Positions 8,862 to 16,182 of a stretch of 64,000 nt of DNA are shown here, piece by piece. Position numbers and translations under genes: made by a program. The notes beneath the pieces are model-generated. The model saw only the letters and a program-made list of their open reading frames with translations, had not been told where the DNA came from and did no database searches. Each line of letters begins with the position of its first letter. Position 1 is the first letter of the stretch. The stretch comes from JANQOH01 sp965242575 (GTDB lineage: Bacteria; Pseudomonadota; Alphaproteobacteria; UBA7887), in contig OZ251461.1 in the NCBI GenBank assembly GCA_965242575.1, forward strand, positions 186,001-250,000, written 5' to 3'.

Positions 8862-9167
8862 GTGAAGGCGCTGATTTATCGGCCGGCGAAGACGGCGACG
8901 CAATCGGGGCGGGCGGGAACCCGCCGCTGGGTGCTGGAGCCGGAGGCGGACTCGCCGCCGACGGTGGACAGCCTGATGGGCTGGACCGGGTCTTCGGACA
9001 CCGGTTCGCAGGTGCGGCTGTATTTCGACACCGTGGAGGCCGCCGTGGCCCATGCGCGCGCCAGCGGCCTGGACTACGAAGTGGCCGCGCCGCGCGAGGC
9101 GCGGGCGCCTGCAAGGTCCTACGCCGACAATTTCCGTTACGACCGCGTGGAGCCGACGCGCCCTTAG
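8862..9167 (+). CDS. NDUFS4-like accessory subunit of respiratory complex I
   Basis: 101 residues. The IYRPAKTATQSG start, the WVLEPEA stretch, the LMGWTGSSDT-Q-VRLYFDT core and the YADNFRYDR end are those of the 18-kDa (AQDQ) complex I subunit conserved between mitochondria and alphaproteobacteria. It assists electron transfer from the N module and docks on the peripheral arm. A GAGGGGGCG ribosome site precedes the ATG. Its last codons and TAG stop lie inside the 5' end of the tRNA-Arg gene (overlap 9158-9167). This gene is one of the best taxonomic markers in the window. Confidence 0.93.
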   Translation: MKALIYRPAKTATQSGRAGTRRWVLEPEADSPPTVDSLMGWTGSSDTGSQVRLYFDTVEAAVAHARASGLDYEVAAPREARAPARSYADNFRYDRVEPTRP

Positions 9168-9234
9168 CTCAGCTGGATAGAGCGGCGGACTTCTAATCCG
9201 CAGGTCGAAGGTTCGAGTCCTTCAGGGCGCGCCA
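9158..9234 (+). tRNA. tRNA-Arg (anticodon UCU)
   Basis: A full cloverleaf of 77 bases including encoded CCA: acceptor GCGCCCT pairs with AGGGCGC, D arm GCTC/GAGC, anticodon stem GCGGA/TCCGC with loop CTTCTAA (anticodon TCT), and T arm GAAGG-TTCGAGT-CCTTC. The first 10 bases are shared with the end of the complex I subunit gene. Confidence 0.97.
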
Positions 9235-9460
9235 GTATCTCCAACCCCGCAATCCCGGGCCGGCCCTTGTATTTCGGCGTCCGACAGGCCGCAGGATGGA
9301 CCTTGACGGGCCGCTGCGGCGGCGGCGGCGGGCCGATGCCGGTCGTCGATCCGCCCGGCGCGCGCCGGCGCGTCGCTCCGGCGGAGCCCGCGGGCGGAGG
9401 TTGACGCGCGCGGGCGGAATGCGGTAGCCGGAAGCGGCGGAACGGGAGGCGGCGCGGGGA

Positions 9461-11212
9461 ATGGCGGACAGGCGCGTTTCGACGGCGGCGGTCGCGGCCT
9501 GCCTCTTGCCGGCGGCGCTGGCGGACGCCGCCGGCGCGGCGGCGGAAATCCGCGACCCGCACGGCGTGGCGGTGATCGTCGGCAACCGCGACTATGCCGA
9601 GCGCGGGCTTTCCGACGTGGAGTACGCGGTCCGCGACGCCCGCGCGTTCGAGCGCTACGTCCTCGACGTGCTCGGCTACCCGCCGCAGAACGTGCTGGTG
9701 CTGGAGAACGCGACGCGGCTGCGAATGTTCGAGGCCTTTGGGCGGCCGAGCGATCCGCCGGGCGGGCCGAGCGACCTGTGGGCGCTGCTGGACCCCGAGG
9801 GCCGCTCCGACGTGGCGGTGTTCTATTCCGGCCACGGCGCGCCGGGCCGCGACGACGGCGAGGGCTACCTGCTGCCGGTGGACGTCCCGGCGCGGAGCGC
9901 GCAGGACGAGGGCTACCCCATCGCCGCGCTCTACGACACGCTGGCGGCGCTGCGGTCGGCCCCGGGGCGGTCGGCGCGGTCGGCGCGGGTCTATCTCGAC
10001 GCCTGTTTTTCGGGCATGAGCCAGCGGGGTTCGGTGTTCGTGGGCGTGTCGCCGGCTTTTCCGGTCGCCGCGCTGCCCGAGAACGTAGCGGACGGAGTGG
10101 CGGTGTTGTCGGCGGGTGGGCCGCGGGAGTTCGCCAGCTGGGACGAGGACGCCGGCCACGGCATGTTCACCCGCCACCTGCTGGACGCGCTCTACGGCGC
10201 CGGCGACGTGGACGGCGACGACCGGGTGACGGCGCGCGAGGCGAAGAGCTGGCTCGACGAACACATGACGCGGGCGGTGTGGCTGCGGCATCGCGCGGTC
10301 CAGACGGCGCACCTGCTGCTCGGGTCGGCCTCGGACGCGGTTCTGTCCTCGGCGCCTCCGGGGGGCTTCCCGGCGCGGCCGGTGGGGGATACTCCTCCGC
10401 CGCCGCCGGATGCGGCCGCGGTGGAGGAGGCGCTCGGGCTTTTGCGCGGTGCGGCGCGCGATCCCGCGGTCGGGGACGTCTTCCGCGATTGCCCGCACTG
10501 CCCGGAGATGGTCGTCGTTCCAGCGGGGAGTTTCACGATGGGCTCGCCTTCGTCGGAGGCGGGGCGCGATGGCGACGAGGGTCCGCAGCGTCGGGTGGAT
10601 ATTCCGTCTCCATTCGCGGTCGGGATGTACGAGGTGACGTTCGCCGAGTGGGACGCTTGCGTTTCGGGCGAGGGCTGCGACGGCCACCATCCGGACGATG
10701 AGGGCTGGGGCCGGGGCGGTCGCCCGGTCATCCATGTGAGTTGGGACGATGCGCAAGCCTATGCGTCGTGGCTGTCTCGGGAGACGGGGGAGGACTATCG
10801 CCTGTTGAGCGAGGCGGAGTGGGAATACGTCGCTCGCGCGGGGACGGCGACTCGGTATTGGTGGGGTAACGGCATCGGTTCGAACCGTGCGAATTGCGCT
10901 AGTTGCGGGGCCGGCTATGCGAACACGGTCCCGGTGGGCAGTTTCAGTGCGAACGCGTTCGGTTTGCACGACGTTCACGGGAACGTTTATGAGTGGGTGG
11001 AGGATTGCTGGCACGATAGCTACGTCGGCGCTCCTCGGGACGGGACCGCATGGTTTGGCGGCCGGGGCGGCGATTGTTCCTACCGTGTCCTCCGCGGCGG
11101 GTCCTGGAGCAACAACCCTAGATACCTCCGCTCGGCGAACCGCGGCAGGGACGGCTCCGGAGACCGCGACGACAACGATGGCTTCCGTGTGGCCCGGAAG
11201 TTCACCCCTTGA
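9461..11212 (+). CDS. Secreted caspase-like (metacaspase) protein with EF-hand loop and C-terminal SUMF domain
   Basis: 583 residues with a signal peptide (about 1-28). A C14 peptidase domain follows, with the catalytic His at 125 (YSGHG) and Cys at 182 (DACFSG). A 12-residue EF-hand-like loop, DVDGDDRVTARE, at 249-260 could bind calcium. After a Pro-rich linker (about 300-320) a SUMF/FGE-fold domain occupies 341-583 (FRDCPHCPEM to GFRVAR). The Cys residues that true formylglycine-generating enzymes use are absent from the RGGSW segment, so this domain is probably binding or structural. A terminator follows the stop. Two further secreted genes follow, the second with the same SUMF module. Periplasmic or surface protease or signalling is likely; the target is unknown. 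Confidence 0.88.
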   Translation: MADRRVSTAAVAACLLPAALADAAGAAAEIRDPHGVAVIVGNRDYAERGLSDVEYAVRDARAFERYVLDVLGYPPQNVLVLENATRLRMFEAFGRPSDPPGGPSDLWALLDPEGRSDVAVFYSGHGAPGRDDGEGYLLPVDVPARSAQDEGYPIAALYDTLAALRSAPGRSARSARVYLDACFSGMSQRGSVFVGVSPAFPVAALPENVADGVAVLSAGGPREFASWDEDAGHGMFTRHLLDALYGAGDVDGDDRVTAREAKSWLDEHMTRAVWLRHRAVQTAHLLLGSASDAVLSSAPPGGFPARPVGDTPPPPPDAAAVEEALGLLRGAARDPAVGDVFRDCPHCPEMVVVPAGSFTMGSPSSEAGRDGDEGPQRRVDIPSPFAVGMYEVTFAEWDACVSGEGCDGHHPDDEGWGRGGRPVIHVSWDDAQAYASWLSRETGEDYRLLSEAEWEYVARAGTATRYWWGNGIGSNRANCASCGAGYANTVPVGSFSANAFGLHDVHGNVYEWVEDCWHDSYVGAPRDGTAWFGGRGGDCSYRVLRGGSWSNNPRYLRSANRGRDGSGDRDDNDGFRVARKFTP

Positions 11213-11237
11213 ATCTTTACCTCTTCAAAGGGTGGAT

Positions 11238-11266
11238 GCCGGGCGGCTTGCCCCCGGCCGATTTTT
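11238..11266 (+). terminator. Rho-independent terminator after the caspase-SUMF gene
   Basis: GCCGGG (11238-11243) pairs with CCCGGC (11253-11258) across a 9-base loop and is followed by CGATTTTT. It is one of few T runs in the window. Confidence 0.65.
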
Positions 11267-11298
11267 AAGACGCGTGGCGAACGTAACGGGAGAGAACG

Positions 11299-12237
11299 AT
11301 GACGGCGGCGGCGTTTGGACGGATGGCGGCGCTTTGCGCGGCGCTGGCGGCGTTTCCGGCGGCGGCGCCGGCGGGCGCGGCGGAATGCGGCGCGCTGACG
11401 GCGCTGGTCGACGCGTTTCCCAAAGTTCGGGAGGCGTACGCCCTGCTCGACCGCGCGGCGCGCGACGGGCCCGCCGGCGAATCCGCCGCCGCGCGCGCGC
11501 TGGTCGCCGATTTCGACCGCCTGTTGGCGGCGCGGGAATGCTACATCGACCGCGTGGCCGAGGCGCGCGCCGCGGCGGCGGCCGCGGCCGGCGCGCCGGA
11601 GGACCTGCTGCCGACCCTGCGCCGGCAGCGCGACGCGCTCCGGGCCTTCCTCGACGGCCTGCCGGACGACGCGCCGGGGGCCCGCGACGTGGTCGCCGCC
11701 ACCGTCCAGTCGCTGAACCTGGGCATCGCCGCGCGCGCGGACGCGCCCGCCGGCCCGGCGCCCGGCGACGAGGCAATCGCCGAACTGCTGCTGCACGCCG
11801 AGACGATGGCGCGCATCGCCCTCGCGCACGTCGCCATCGCCCGCGACCGCCTGCGCGTCGAGGCGCTGGGCGCGAGCGCCGGCGGCGAGGCCCTGGCGGC
11901 GCTGGCGGCGTTGCGCGACTTCGTCCCGCGCGCGCTGGAGTTCAACGCCGGGGTGGTGGGCGACCCGCGGCTGTCGCGGCGGTTTTTCGGCGACGGCGCC
12001 GGCGTCGTCATGGCGCGGGGGGAATACGCGCTCGACGGCGTCCCCTTCGACCGCGCGCGCCATTGCCGGCTGGCGCGGTTCCGGGCGGCGGAGGCGCTCG
12101 ACGACCTGGCGGCGCGCCTCGGCGTCGTCGCGAAGGAGAGGGAGGCCGGCGCCTGCGAACGGCGCGGCGGCGCGGTCGTCGCCTGGCTCTCCGCGCCGGA
12201 GGCGGACCTGATCCGCGTCGGCGGCGGGCGCCGGTGA
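11299..12237 (+). CDS. Secreted Ala-rich helical protein of unknown function
   Basis: 312 residues with a signal peptide (cleavage likely after AGAA, about residue 28). The rest is Ala/Arg-rich and mostly helical, with four Cys (in ECGAL, RECYI, RHCRL and GACER) that could form two disulfides in the periplasm. I recognise no family. A GGGAGAG ribosome site precedes ATG 11299. Its stop overlaps the GTG start of the next SUMF gene (GTGA), so the two are translationally coupled and may act together. The sequence GAACGTAACG just upstream of it also occurs after the SUMF gene near 13157. Confidence 0.75.
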   Translation: MTAAAFGRMAALCAALAAFPAAAPAGAAECGALTALVDAFPKVREAYALLDRAARDGPAGESAAARALVADFDRLLAARECYIDRVAEARAAAAAAAGAPEDLLPTLRRQRDALRAFLDGLPDDAPGARDVVAATVQSLNLGIAARADAPAGPAPGDEAIAELLLHAETMARIALAHVAIARDRLRVEALGASAGGEALAALAALRDFVPRALEFNAGVVGDPRLSRRFFGDGAGVVMARGEYALDGVPFDRARHCRLARFRAAEALDDLAARLGVVAKEREAGACERRGGAVVAWLSAPEADLIRVGGGRR

Positions 12238-13118
12238 CGGCGGCGCGCCTCGGAGGCGCCGCGACACTGGCGGCGGTTTTGGCGCTGGCGGCGGCGGCGG
12301 CGGCGGCGGACCGCCCACCCGTCCCCGGCGCCGGAGAGGTTTTCCGCGACTGCCCGCATTGCCCGGAGATGGTCGTCGTCCCGGCGGGGAGTTTCGCGAT
12401 GGGGACTCCTTCGTCGAAGGGGGACCGCGACAACGAGGGGCCGGTCCACCGCGTGGAGATTCGGTCCGCGTTCGCGGTCGGGGTGTACGAGGTGACGCGC
12501 GGGGAGTTTTCCCGTTTCGCGTCCGCGGTGGGCCATGCGATGGAAAATCCGTGCTGGCGCGCGAAGAGCCGCGGGTGGCTGCCTAGCGAGATGGATTGGC
12601 GGGATCCCGGGTTTCCCCAGACCGACGATCATCCCGCGATTTGCGTGAGTTGGGAGGACGCGCGAGCGTTCGCCGGGTGGCTGTCTCGGGAGACCGGCCG
12701 CGACTACCGCCTGTTGAGCGAGTCCGAGTGGGAATACACCGCGCGCGCGGGGACGTCGACGCCGGTCTGGTGGGGCGGCGATATCGGTCGGAACCGCGCG
12801 AACTGCCGTGAGTGCGGGAGCCGTTGGGACGACGAGGGCACGGCTCCGGTCGGGAGTTTCGCCGCGAACGGTTTCGGCCTGCACGACGTCCACGGGAACG
12901 TTTGGGAATGGACTCGAGATTGCTGGAACGAAGGGTACGAAGGCGCCCCGGGCGATGGGCGAGCATGGGAGGATGGCGATTGCTCTCGCCGCGCCGTCCG
13001 CGGCGGCGCCTGGATCGACCGTCCGGAGCATATCCGCTCCGCAGTCCGCGGCGGGGTCGAGACCGGAAACCGGTTCGACGTTCTCGGCTTCCGCGTCGCC
13101 CGGACGCTTGCGCCTTGA
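12234..13118 (+). CDS. Secreted SUMF/FGE-fold protein
   Basis: 294 residues from GTG 12234, which overlaps the previous stop (GTGA). A signal peptide (Ala-rich, about 1-22) is followed by one SUMF domain: FRDCPHCPEMVVVPAGSF at the N-side, then YEVTRGEF, ICVSWEDARAFAGWLS, LSESEWEYTARAGT, GLHDVHGNVWEW and GFRVART. The catalytic Cys pair of formylglycine-generating enzymes is absent (RGGAWIDRPEHIRS). It is closely similar, also at DNA level, to the C-terminal domain of the caspase-SUMF protein 2 kb upstream, so one arose from the other by duplication. Possible roles are ligand binding or modification of the caspase partner's substrate; both are inference. Confidence 0.87.
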   Translation: MTAARLGGAATLAAVLALAAAAAAADRPPVPGAGEVFRDCPHCPEMVVVPAGSFAMGTPSSKGDRDNEGPVHRVEIRSAFAVGVYEVTRGEFSRFASAVGHAMENPCWRAKSRGWLPSEMDWRDPGFPQTDDHPAICVSWEDARAFAGWLSRETGRDYRLLSESEWEYTARAGTSTPVWWGGDIGRNRANCRECGSRWDDEGTAPVGSFAANGFGLHDVHGNVWEWTRDCWNEGYEGAPGDGRAWEDGDCSRRAVRGGAWIDRPEHIRSAVRGGVETGNRFDVLGFRVARTLAP

Positions 13119-13131
13119 GTCCTTGCGCCGG

Positions 13132-13148
13132 GCCGGTTGCAAACCGGC
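13132..13148. other. Perfect stem-loop between the SUMF gene and cofD
   Basis: GCCGGTT - GCA - AACCGGC is a 7-base perfect stem with a 3-base loop. There is no T run, so it is not a classical terminator; it may still end transcription or protect an mRNA end. Confidence 0.4.
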
Positions 13149-13223
13149 GCGCGCGAACGAACGTAACGCAATAATGAATACGCCGGCCGCGCCGGAGCCC
13201 GCCTTCGACCTTTCCGGCGGCGC

Positions 13224-14159
13224 ATGATCCTCGCTCTTGCGGGAGGGGTGGGCGGCGCGCGGCTGGCGCGGGGGCTGGCGCGAATCCTGCCGCCGGAAGA
13301 GTTGGTCGTCGTCGTCAATACCGGCGACGACTTCACCCATTGCGGCCTGCACATATCCCCCGACCTCGACACCGTGACCTATACCCTGGCGGGGCGCGAG
13401 AACCCGGATGCCGGCTGGGGCCTCGCCGGCGAGACGTGGCGCGCGATGGCGGCGCTCGAGGAGCTGGGCGGGGAGACGTGGTTCCGCCTCGGCGACCGCG
13501 ACCTCGCCACCCATCTCGAACGCACCCGCCGCCTGCGCGCCGGGGAGTCGTTGAGCGCCGCCGCCGCCGCCATCGCGCGGCGCCTCGGAGTCGCGCATGC
13601 CGTCGCGCCCATGAGCGACGACCCGGCGCCGACGCTGGTGGACACGCGCGAGGAGGGCCGCCTCGCGTTCCAGGACTATTTCGTGCGGCTCGGCGCCCGG
13701 CCGACGGTGGAGGCGCTGGTCCTCGACGGCGCCGAGCGCGCCCGCCCCTCCCCCGCTTTCGCCGCCGCGCTGGCCTCCTCGGCGCTCGAGGCCGTCGTCG
13801 TCTGCCCGTCGAACCCGCCGCTCAGCATCCAGCCGATCCTGTCGATCCCCGGCGTGCGCGCGGCGCTGCGCCGAAGCCCGGCGCCGGTCGTCGCCGTGTC
13901 GCCGCTGATCGCGGGGAAGGCGGTCAAGGGGCCGACGGCCGCGGTGATGCGGAGCCTCGGCCACGAAGCCTCGGCGCGCGGCGCCGCCGGCTTCTACGGC
14001 GGGTTGCTCGACGCGTTCGTCATCGACCGCGCCGACGCCGGGCTGCGCCTTCCCGGCGTAGCGGTGACGGCCGCCGACACGATCATGCGCGACGCCGACG
14101 CCAGCGCGCGGCTGGCGGAGGCCGTCCTGCGCGCCGCGCGCGGGGCGGGCGGGCGGTGA
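13224..14159 (+). CDS. cofD: 2-phospho-L-lactate transferase CofD (F420 biosynthesis)
   Basis: 311 residues. The N-terminal GGVGGARLARGL nucleotide-binding loop, NTGDDF, the DLATHLERT segment and NPPLSIQPIL are characteristic of CofD/FbiA, which joins the lactyl- or enolpyruvyl-phospho-guanosine donor to the deazaflavin Fo to make F420-0. It overlaps cofC by GTGA, so the two are co-translated. No cofE, cofG or cofH is in the window. A likely user of the cofactor is the oxidoreductase at 47059-47997. Confidence 0.94.
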   Translation: MILALAGGVGGARLARGLARILPPEELVVVVNTGDDFTHCGLHISPDLDTVTYTLAGRENPDAGWGLAGETWRAMAALEELGGETWFRLGDRDLATHLERTRRLRAGESLSAAAAAIARRLGVAHAVAPMSDDPAPTLVDTREEGRLAFQDYFVRLGARPTVEALVLDGAERARPSPAFAAALASSALEAVVVCPSNPPLSIQPILSIPGVRAALRRSPAPVVAVSPLIAGKAVKGPTAAVMRSLGHEASARGAAGFYGGLLDAFVIDRADAGLRLPGVAVTAADTIMRDADASARLAEAVLRAARGAGGR

Positions 14160-14806
14160 AGCTCCGCGTCGTCGTTCCCGCCAAGGGGTTCGCGCGCGGC
14201 AAGTCGCGGCTCGCGCCGGCGCTCGACCGGGCCGCGCGGCGCGCCCTGAACCGCCGGCTCCTCGCCGGCGTGCTGGCGGCGGCGGCGCTCCGCGTCCGCC
14301 GCCGCGACGTCCTGGTGGTGAGCAACGGCGCGGACGCGCTCGCTTATGCGCGGGCGTTCGGCGCGGCGGCGCTGGCCCAGCGCGGCCGCGGCCTCGACGC
14401 GGCGCTCGCCCAGGCGCGGCGCGCGGCGCGGCGCGGCGGCGCCGATGTCATCGCGATCGTCGCGAGCGACCTGCCGTTTCTCGGCGCCGCCGACGTCGCC
14501 GCCCTGGCCGCGGCCGGCGCGCGGCGCGGCGCGGTCGTCATCGCGCGCGACCGCGCCGGGCGCGGCACCAACGCCCTGGCCGCGCCGGCGGCGGTGAATT
14601 TCCGCTTCCGCTTCGGCCCCGGCAGCGCCGCCGCCCATGCGCGCGCGGCGCGGCGCGCGGGGCTGCGCCCGGCGTTCGTGGACCGCCCCGGCCTCGCCTT
14701 CGACGTGGACACGCCGGCGGACCACGCCGCCTACGCCGCGTGGGACGCGCCGGGCGCGCGGCGCCGGCGGGGCCTCGATCTTGCGCGGCGCTCCGGCGAG
14801 CGTTAA
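14156..14806 (+). CDS. cofC: 2-phospho-L-lactate/phosphoenolpyruvate guanylyltransferase CofC
   Basis: 216 residues from GTG 14156, overlapping the cofD stop. The start VVPAKGFARGKSRLAPAL, the VASDLPFL motif and DRAGRGTNAL are those of CofC/FbiD, a GTP-dependent nucleotidyltransferase that prepares the CofD donor. The last about 12 codons (from the sequence GGCCTCGATC at 14771) lie inside the promoter-like element repeated before each SGNH gene, so the C-terminus may have been replaced when that cassette arrived; the stop TAA coincides with the element's TAA. Confidence 0.9.
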   Translation: MKLRVVVPAKGFARGKSRLAPALDRAARRALNRRLLAGVLAAAALRVRRRDVLVVSNGADALAYARAFGAAALAQRGRGLDAALAQARRAARRGGADVIAIVASDLPFLGAADVAALAAAGARRGAVVIARDRAGRGTNALAAPAAVNFRFRFGPGSAAAHARAARRAGLRPAFVDRPGLAFDVDTPADHAAYAAWDAPGARRRRGLDLARRSGER

Positions 14807-16113
14807 TCGACACGCTCCATGATCCCCCCCCCCCCCCCCGCGCCGGACGGCGCCGCCGCGCGCTCCGCGCCGCCGGCTGGAGCATCCTGATCGCGGTCGC
14901 CGGGCTGGCGGTCATCGGCGGCGCCGCGGAGATGGGCTTGCGCGCAGCGCGGCCGTTCCTGAATTCGTCAAGGCCCGACGTGTTCGTCCCCGGCGTAGGG
15001 CATATGGTTAGGCTCGGCGCCGAGGTCCAGCGTACCAACCATCTTGAGTTCTGGACCGCCCAGCGGGCCAACAGCCTGGGCTTCCTGGACCGGGAGCCCA
15101 TCGCCCCCGGGCGCGCCGCCGCAAGCTGCCACATCGCCATGATCGGCGATTCCTTCGTCGAGGCGCAAGAAGTTCCCATCGCCGATAAATTCCACGTCCG
15201 CCTCGAGGCGCTGGCCGCCCGGACACTGCCCAGCCTCGATATCACGACGTCGGCCTGGGGCGTCTGGGATACTGGAACGATCGCCCAATTGCCGCTCTAT
15301 GACGTCTATGCGCGGCGCATGAGGCCGAAAATTCTGGTGCTGGTCTTTTACGCAAACGACTTTCGCGACAACACGCCGCTTCGGAACACTCTCTACTCGG
15401 GCCGGGATCCGGACCTCTACCCGTTCGTCACCGCCGTCCAGTCCGAAAACGGAGCGATGACCCTGCGCCCGCCGATCAGCGTGAGGGAGAATCTTCTTGC
15501 GAAGCCCCTTCCGAAGCCGCCCGACCCCTGGTTGAGGCGAACTGTCCGAAAAGCCAAAAAGGATTCCTACCTTGCGGCGTGGGTGTGGCGGCAGGGGCTC
15601 GTGCCCCGCGCCCCGCCCAACGACCAACGGAGCCAGCAGAAAGACCTGTGGCTCGAAGCCCTGAGGCGCCGCCCCGATTACGCCTGGATCCTCCCGCCCC
15701 GCGGGAGCGCGGAGGAGAGAGAATGGCTGCATCCCCACCGGTTCGCGCACATGCCGCACCACCGGCCGCGGGTGCGGAAATACATCTCCGATTTCACCGC
15801 TTTCGGGATCGACCTGTTCAAGGAGCGCGCCGACAGGGACGGGGCCATGCTCGTTATCCTCTGGGTCCCGGAGCTGAATCCCGTGTATCCCTGGGCGGGC
15901 GAGGCGTTGAGCGCCATGGCCCGGGAGCGCGGCGTTCCCCTGATCGACCTGCACGACTACATTGCGAGCCAAGGAGGCGACGTCCGGGAATCGAGGTTCG
16001 CGCACGATTTCCATTGGAACGCGACCGGCCACCTGTGGGCGGCGGAGGCGCTGCTCGAATGGCTCGCGCGCAACCGCAACGCCTGCGGCGCGGAACACGG
16101 CCCGCGGAATTGA
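14740..16113 (+). CDS. SGNH-hydrolase-like membrane-anchored protein, paralogue 1 (conserved ATG out of frame)
   Basis: The open frame begins at GTG 14740 inside cofC, but homology to paralogues 2-4 starts only after the C tract at 14824. The conserved start ATG 14819 is out of frame by one base, so this copy looks switched off, or the tract is miscounted. Encoded parts: a short Arg-rich cytoplasmic end, one membrane anchor (ILIAVAGLAVIGGAA), then a periplasmic SGNH fold with the nucleophile in HIAMIGDSFV, the FYANDFRDN block and the C-terminal Asp/His pair in HDFHWNATGH. The HWN form recalls AlgX/AlgJ-type O-acetylation proteins. The likely substrate is an envelope glycan or lipid (inference). 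It is the most divergent of the four and ends 17 bases before copy 2 of the upstream element. Confidence 0.8.
   Translation: MGRAGRAAPAGPRSCAALRRALIDTLHDPPPPPRAGRRRRALRAAGWSILIAVAGLAVIGGAAEMGLRAARPFLNSSRPDVFVPGVGHMVRLGAEVQRTNHLEFWTAQRANSLGFLDREPIAPGRAAASCHIAMIGDSFVEAQEVPIADKFHVRLEALAARTLPSLDITTSAWGVWDTGTIAQLPLYDVYARRMRPKILVLVFYANDFRDNTPLRNTLYSGRDPDLYPFVTAVQSENGAMTLRPPISVRENLLAKPLPKPPDPWLRRTVRKAKKDSYLAAWVWRQGLVPRAPPNDQRSQQKDLWLEALRRRPDYAWILPPRGSAEEREWLHPHRFAHMPHHRPRVRKYISDFTAFGIDLFKERADRDGAMLVILWVPELNPVYPWAGEALSAMARERGVPLIDLHDYIASQGGDVRESRFAHDFHWNATGHLWAAEALLEWLARNRNACGAEHGPRN
14771..14823 (+). promoter_or_regulatory. Repeated upstream element, copy 1 (before SGNH gene 1)
   Basis: GGCCTCGATC then TTGCGC (14781-14786), 17 bases, TAATCG (14804-14809), and the ATG 9 bases later at 14819. 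The same layout precedes all four SGNH genes. Read as a promoter it would give an almost leaderless mRNA. Confidence 0.45.
14824..14839 (+). repeat. Poly-C tract of 16 at the start of SGNH gene 1
   Basis: Sixteen consecutive C directly after ATGAT. With 16, the ATG at 14819 runs out of frame and stops about 70 bases later; 17 (or 14) would join it to the SGNH frame. Confidence 0.9.
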
Positions 16114-16130
16114 CGGCCCGCCCGCGGCGC

Positions 16131-16182
16131 GGCCTCGATCTTGCGCCGCGCCCCGGCGGAGGTTAAGCGGTTCAGCTTCATG
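16131..16182 (+). promoter_or_regulatory. Repeated upstream element, copy 2 (before SGNH gene 2)
   Basis: GGCCTCGATC, TTGCGC (16141-16146), 17 bases, TAAGCG (16164-16169), then ATG at 16180. Confidence 0.45.

Larger units (their letters stand above)
10472..12405 (+). repeat. Pair of similar SUMF-start DNA segments (10472-10545 and 12339-12405)
   Basis: Both segments encode FRDCPHCPEMVVVPAGSF followed by MG, with long near-identical DNA runs (for example TGCCCGGAGATGGTCGTCGT). This indicates a recent duplication or gene conversion between the two SUMF modules. The intervening region is the rest of gene 1 and the helical gene. Confidence 0.7.

Noticed and set aside
9461..13118. Formylglycine-generating activity for the SUMF domains
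   Set aside because: The catalytic Cys pair is absent from the RGGSW/RGGAW segments in both proteins.
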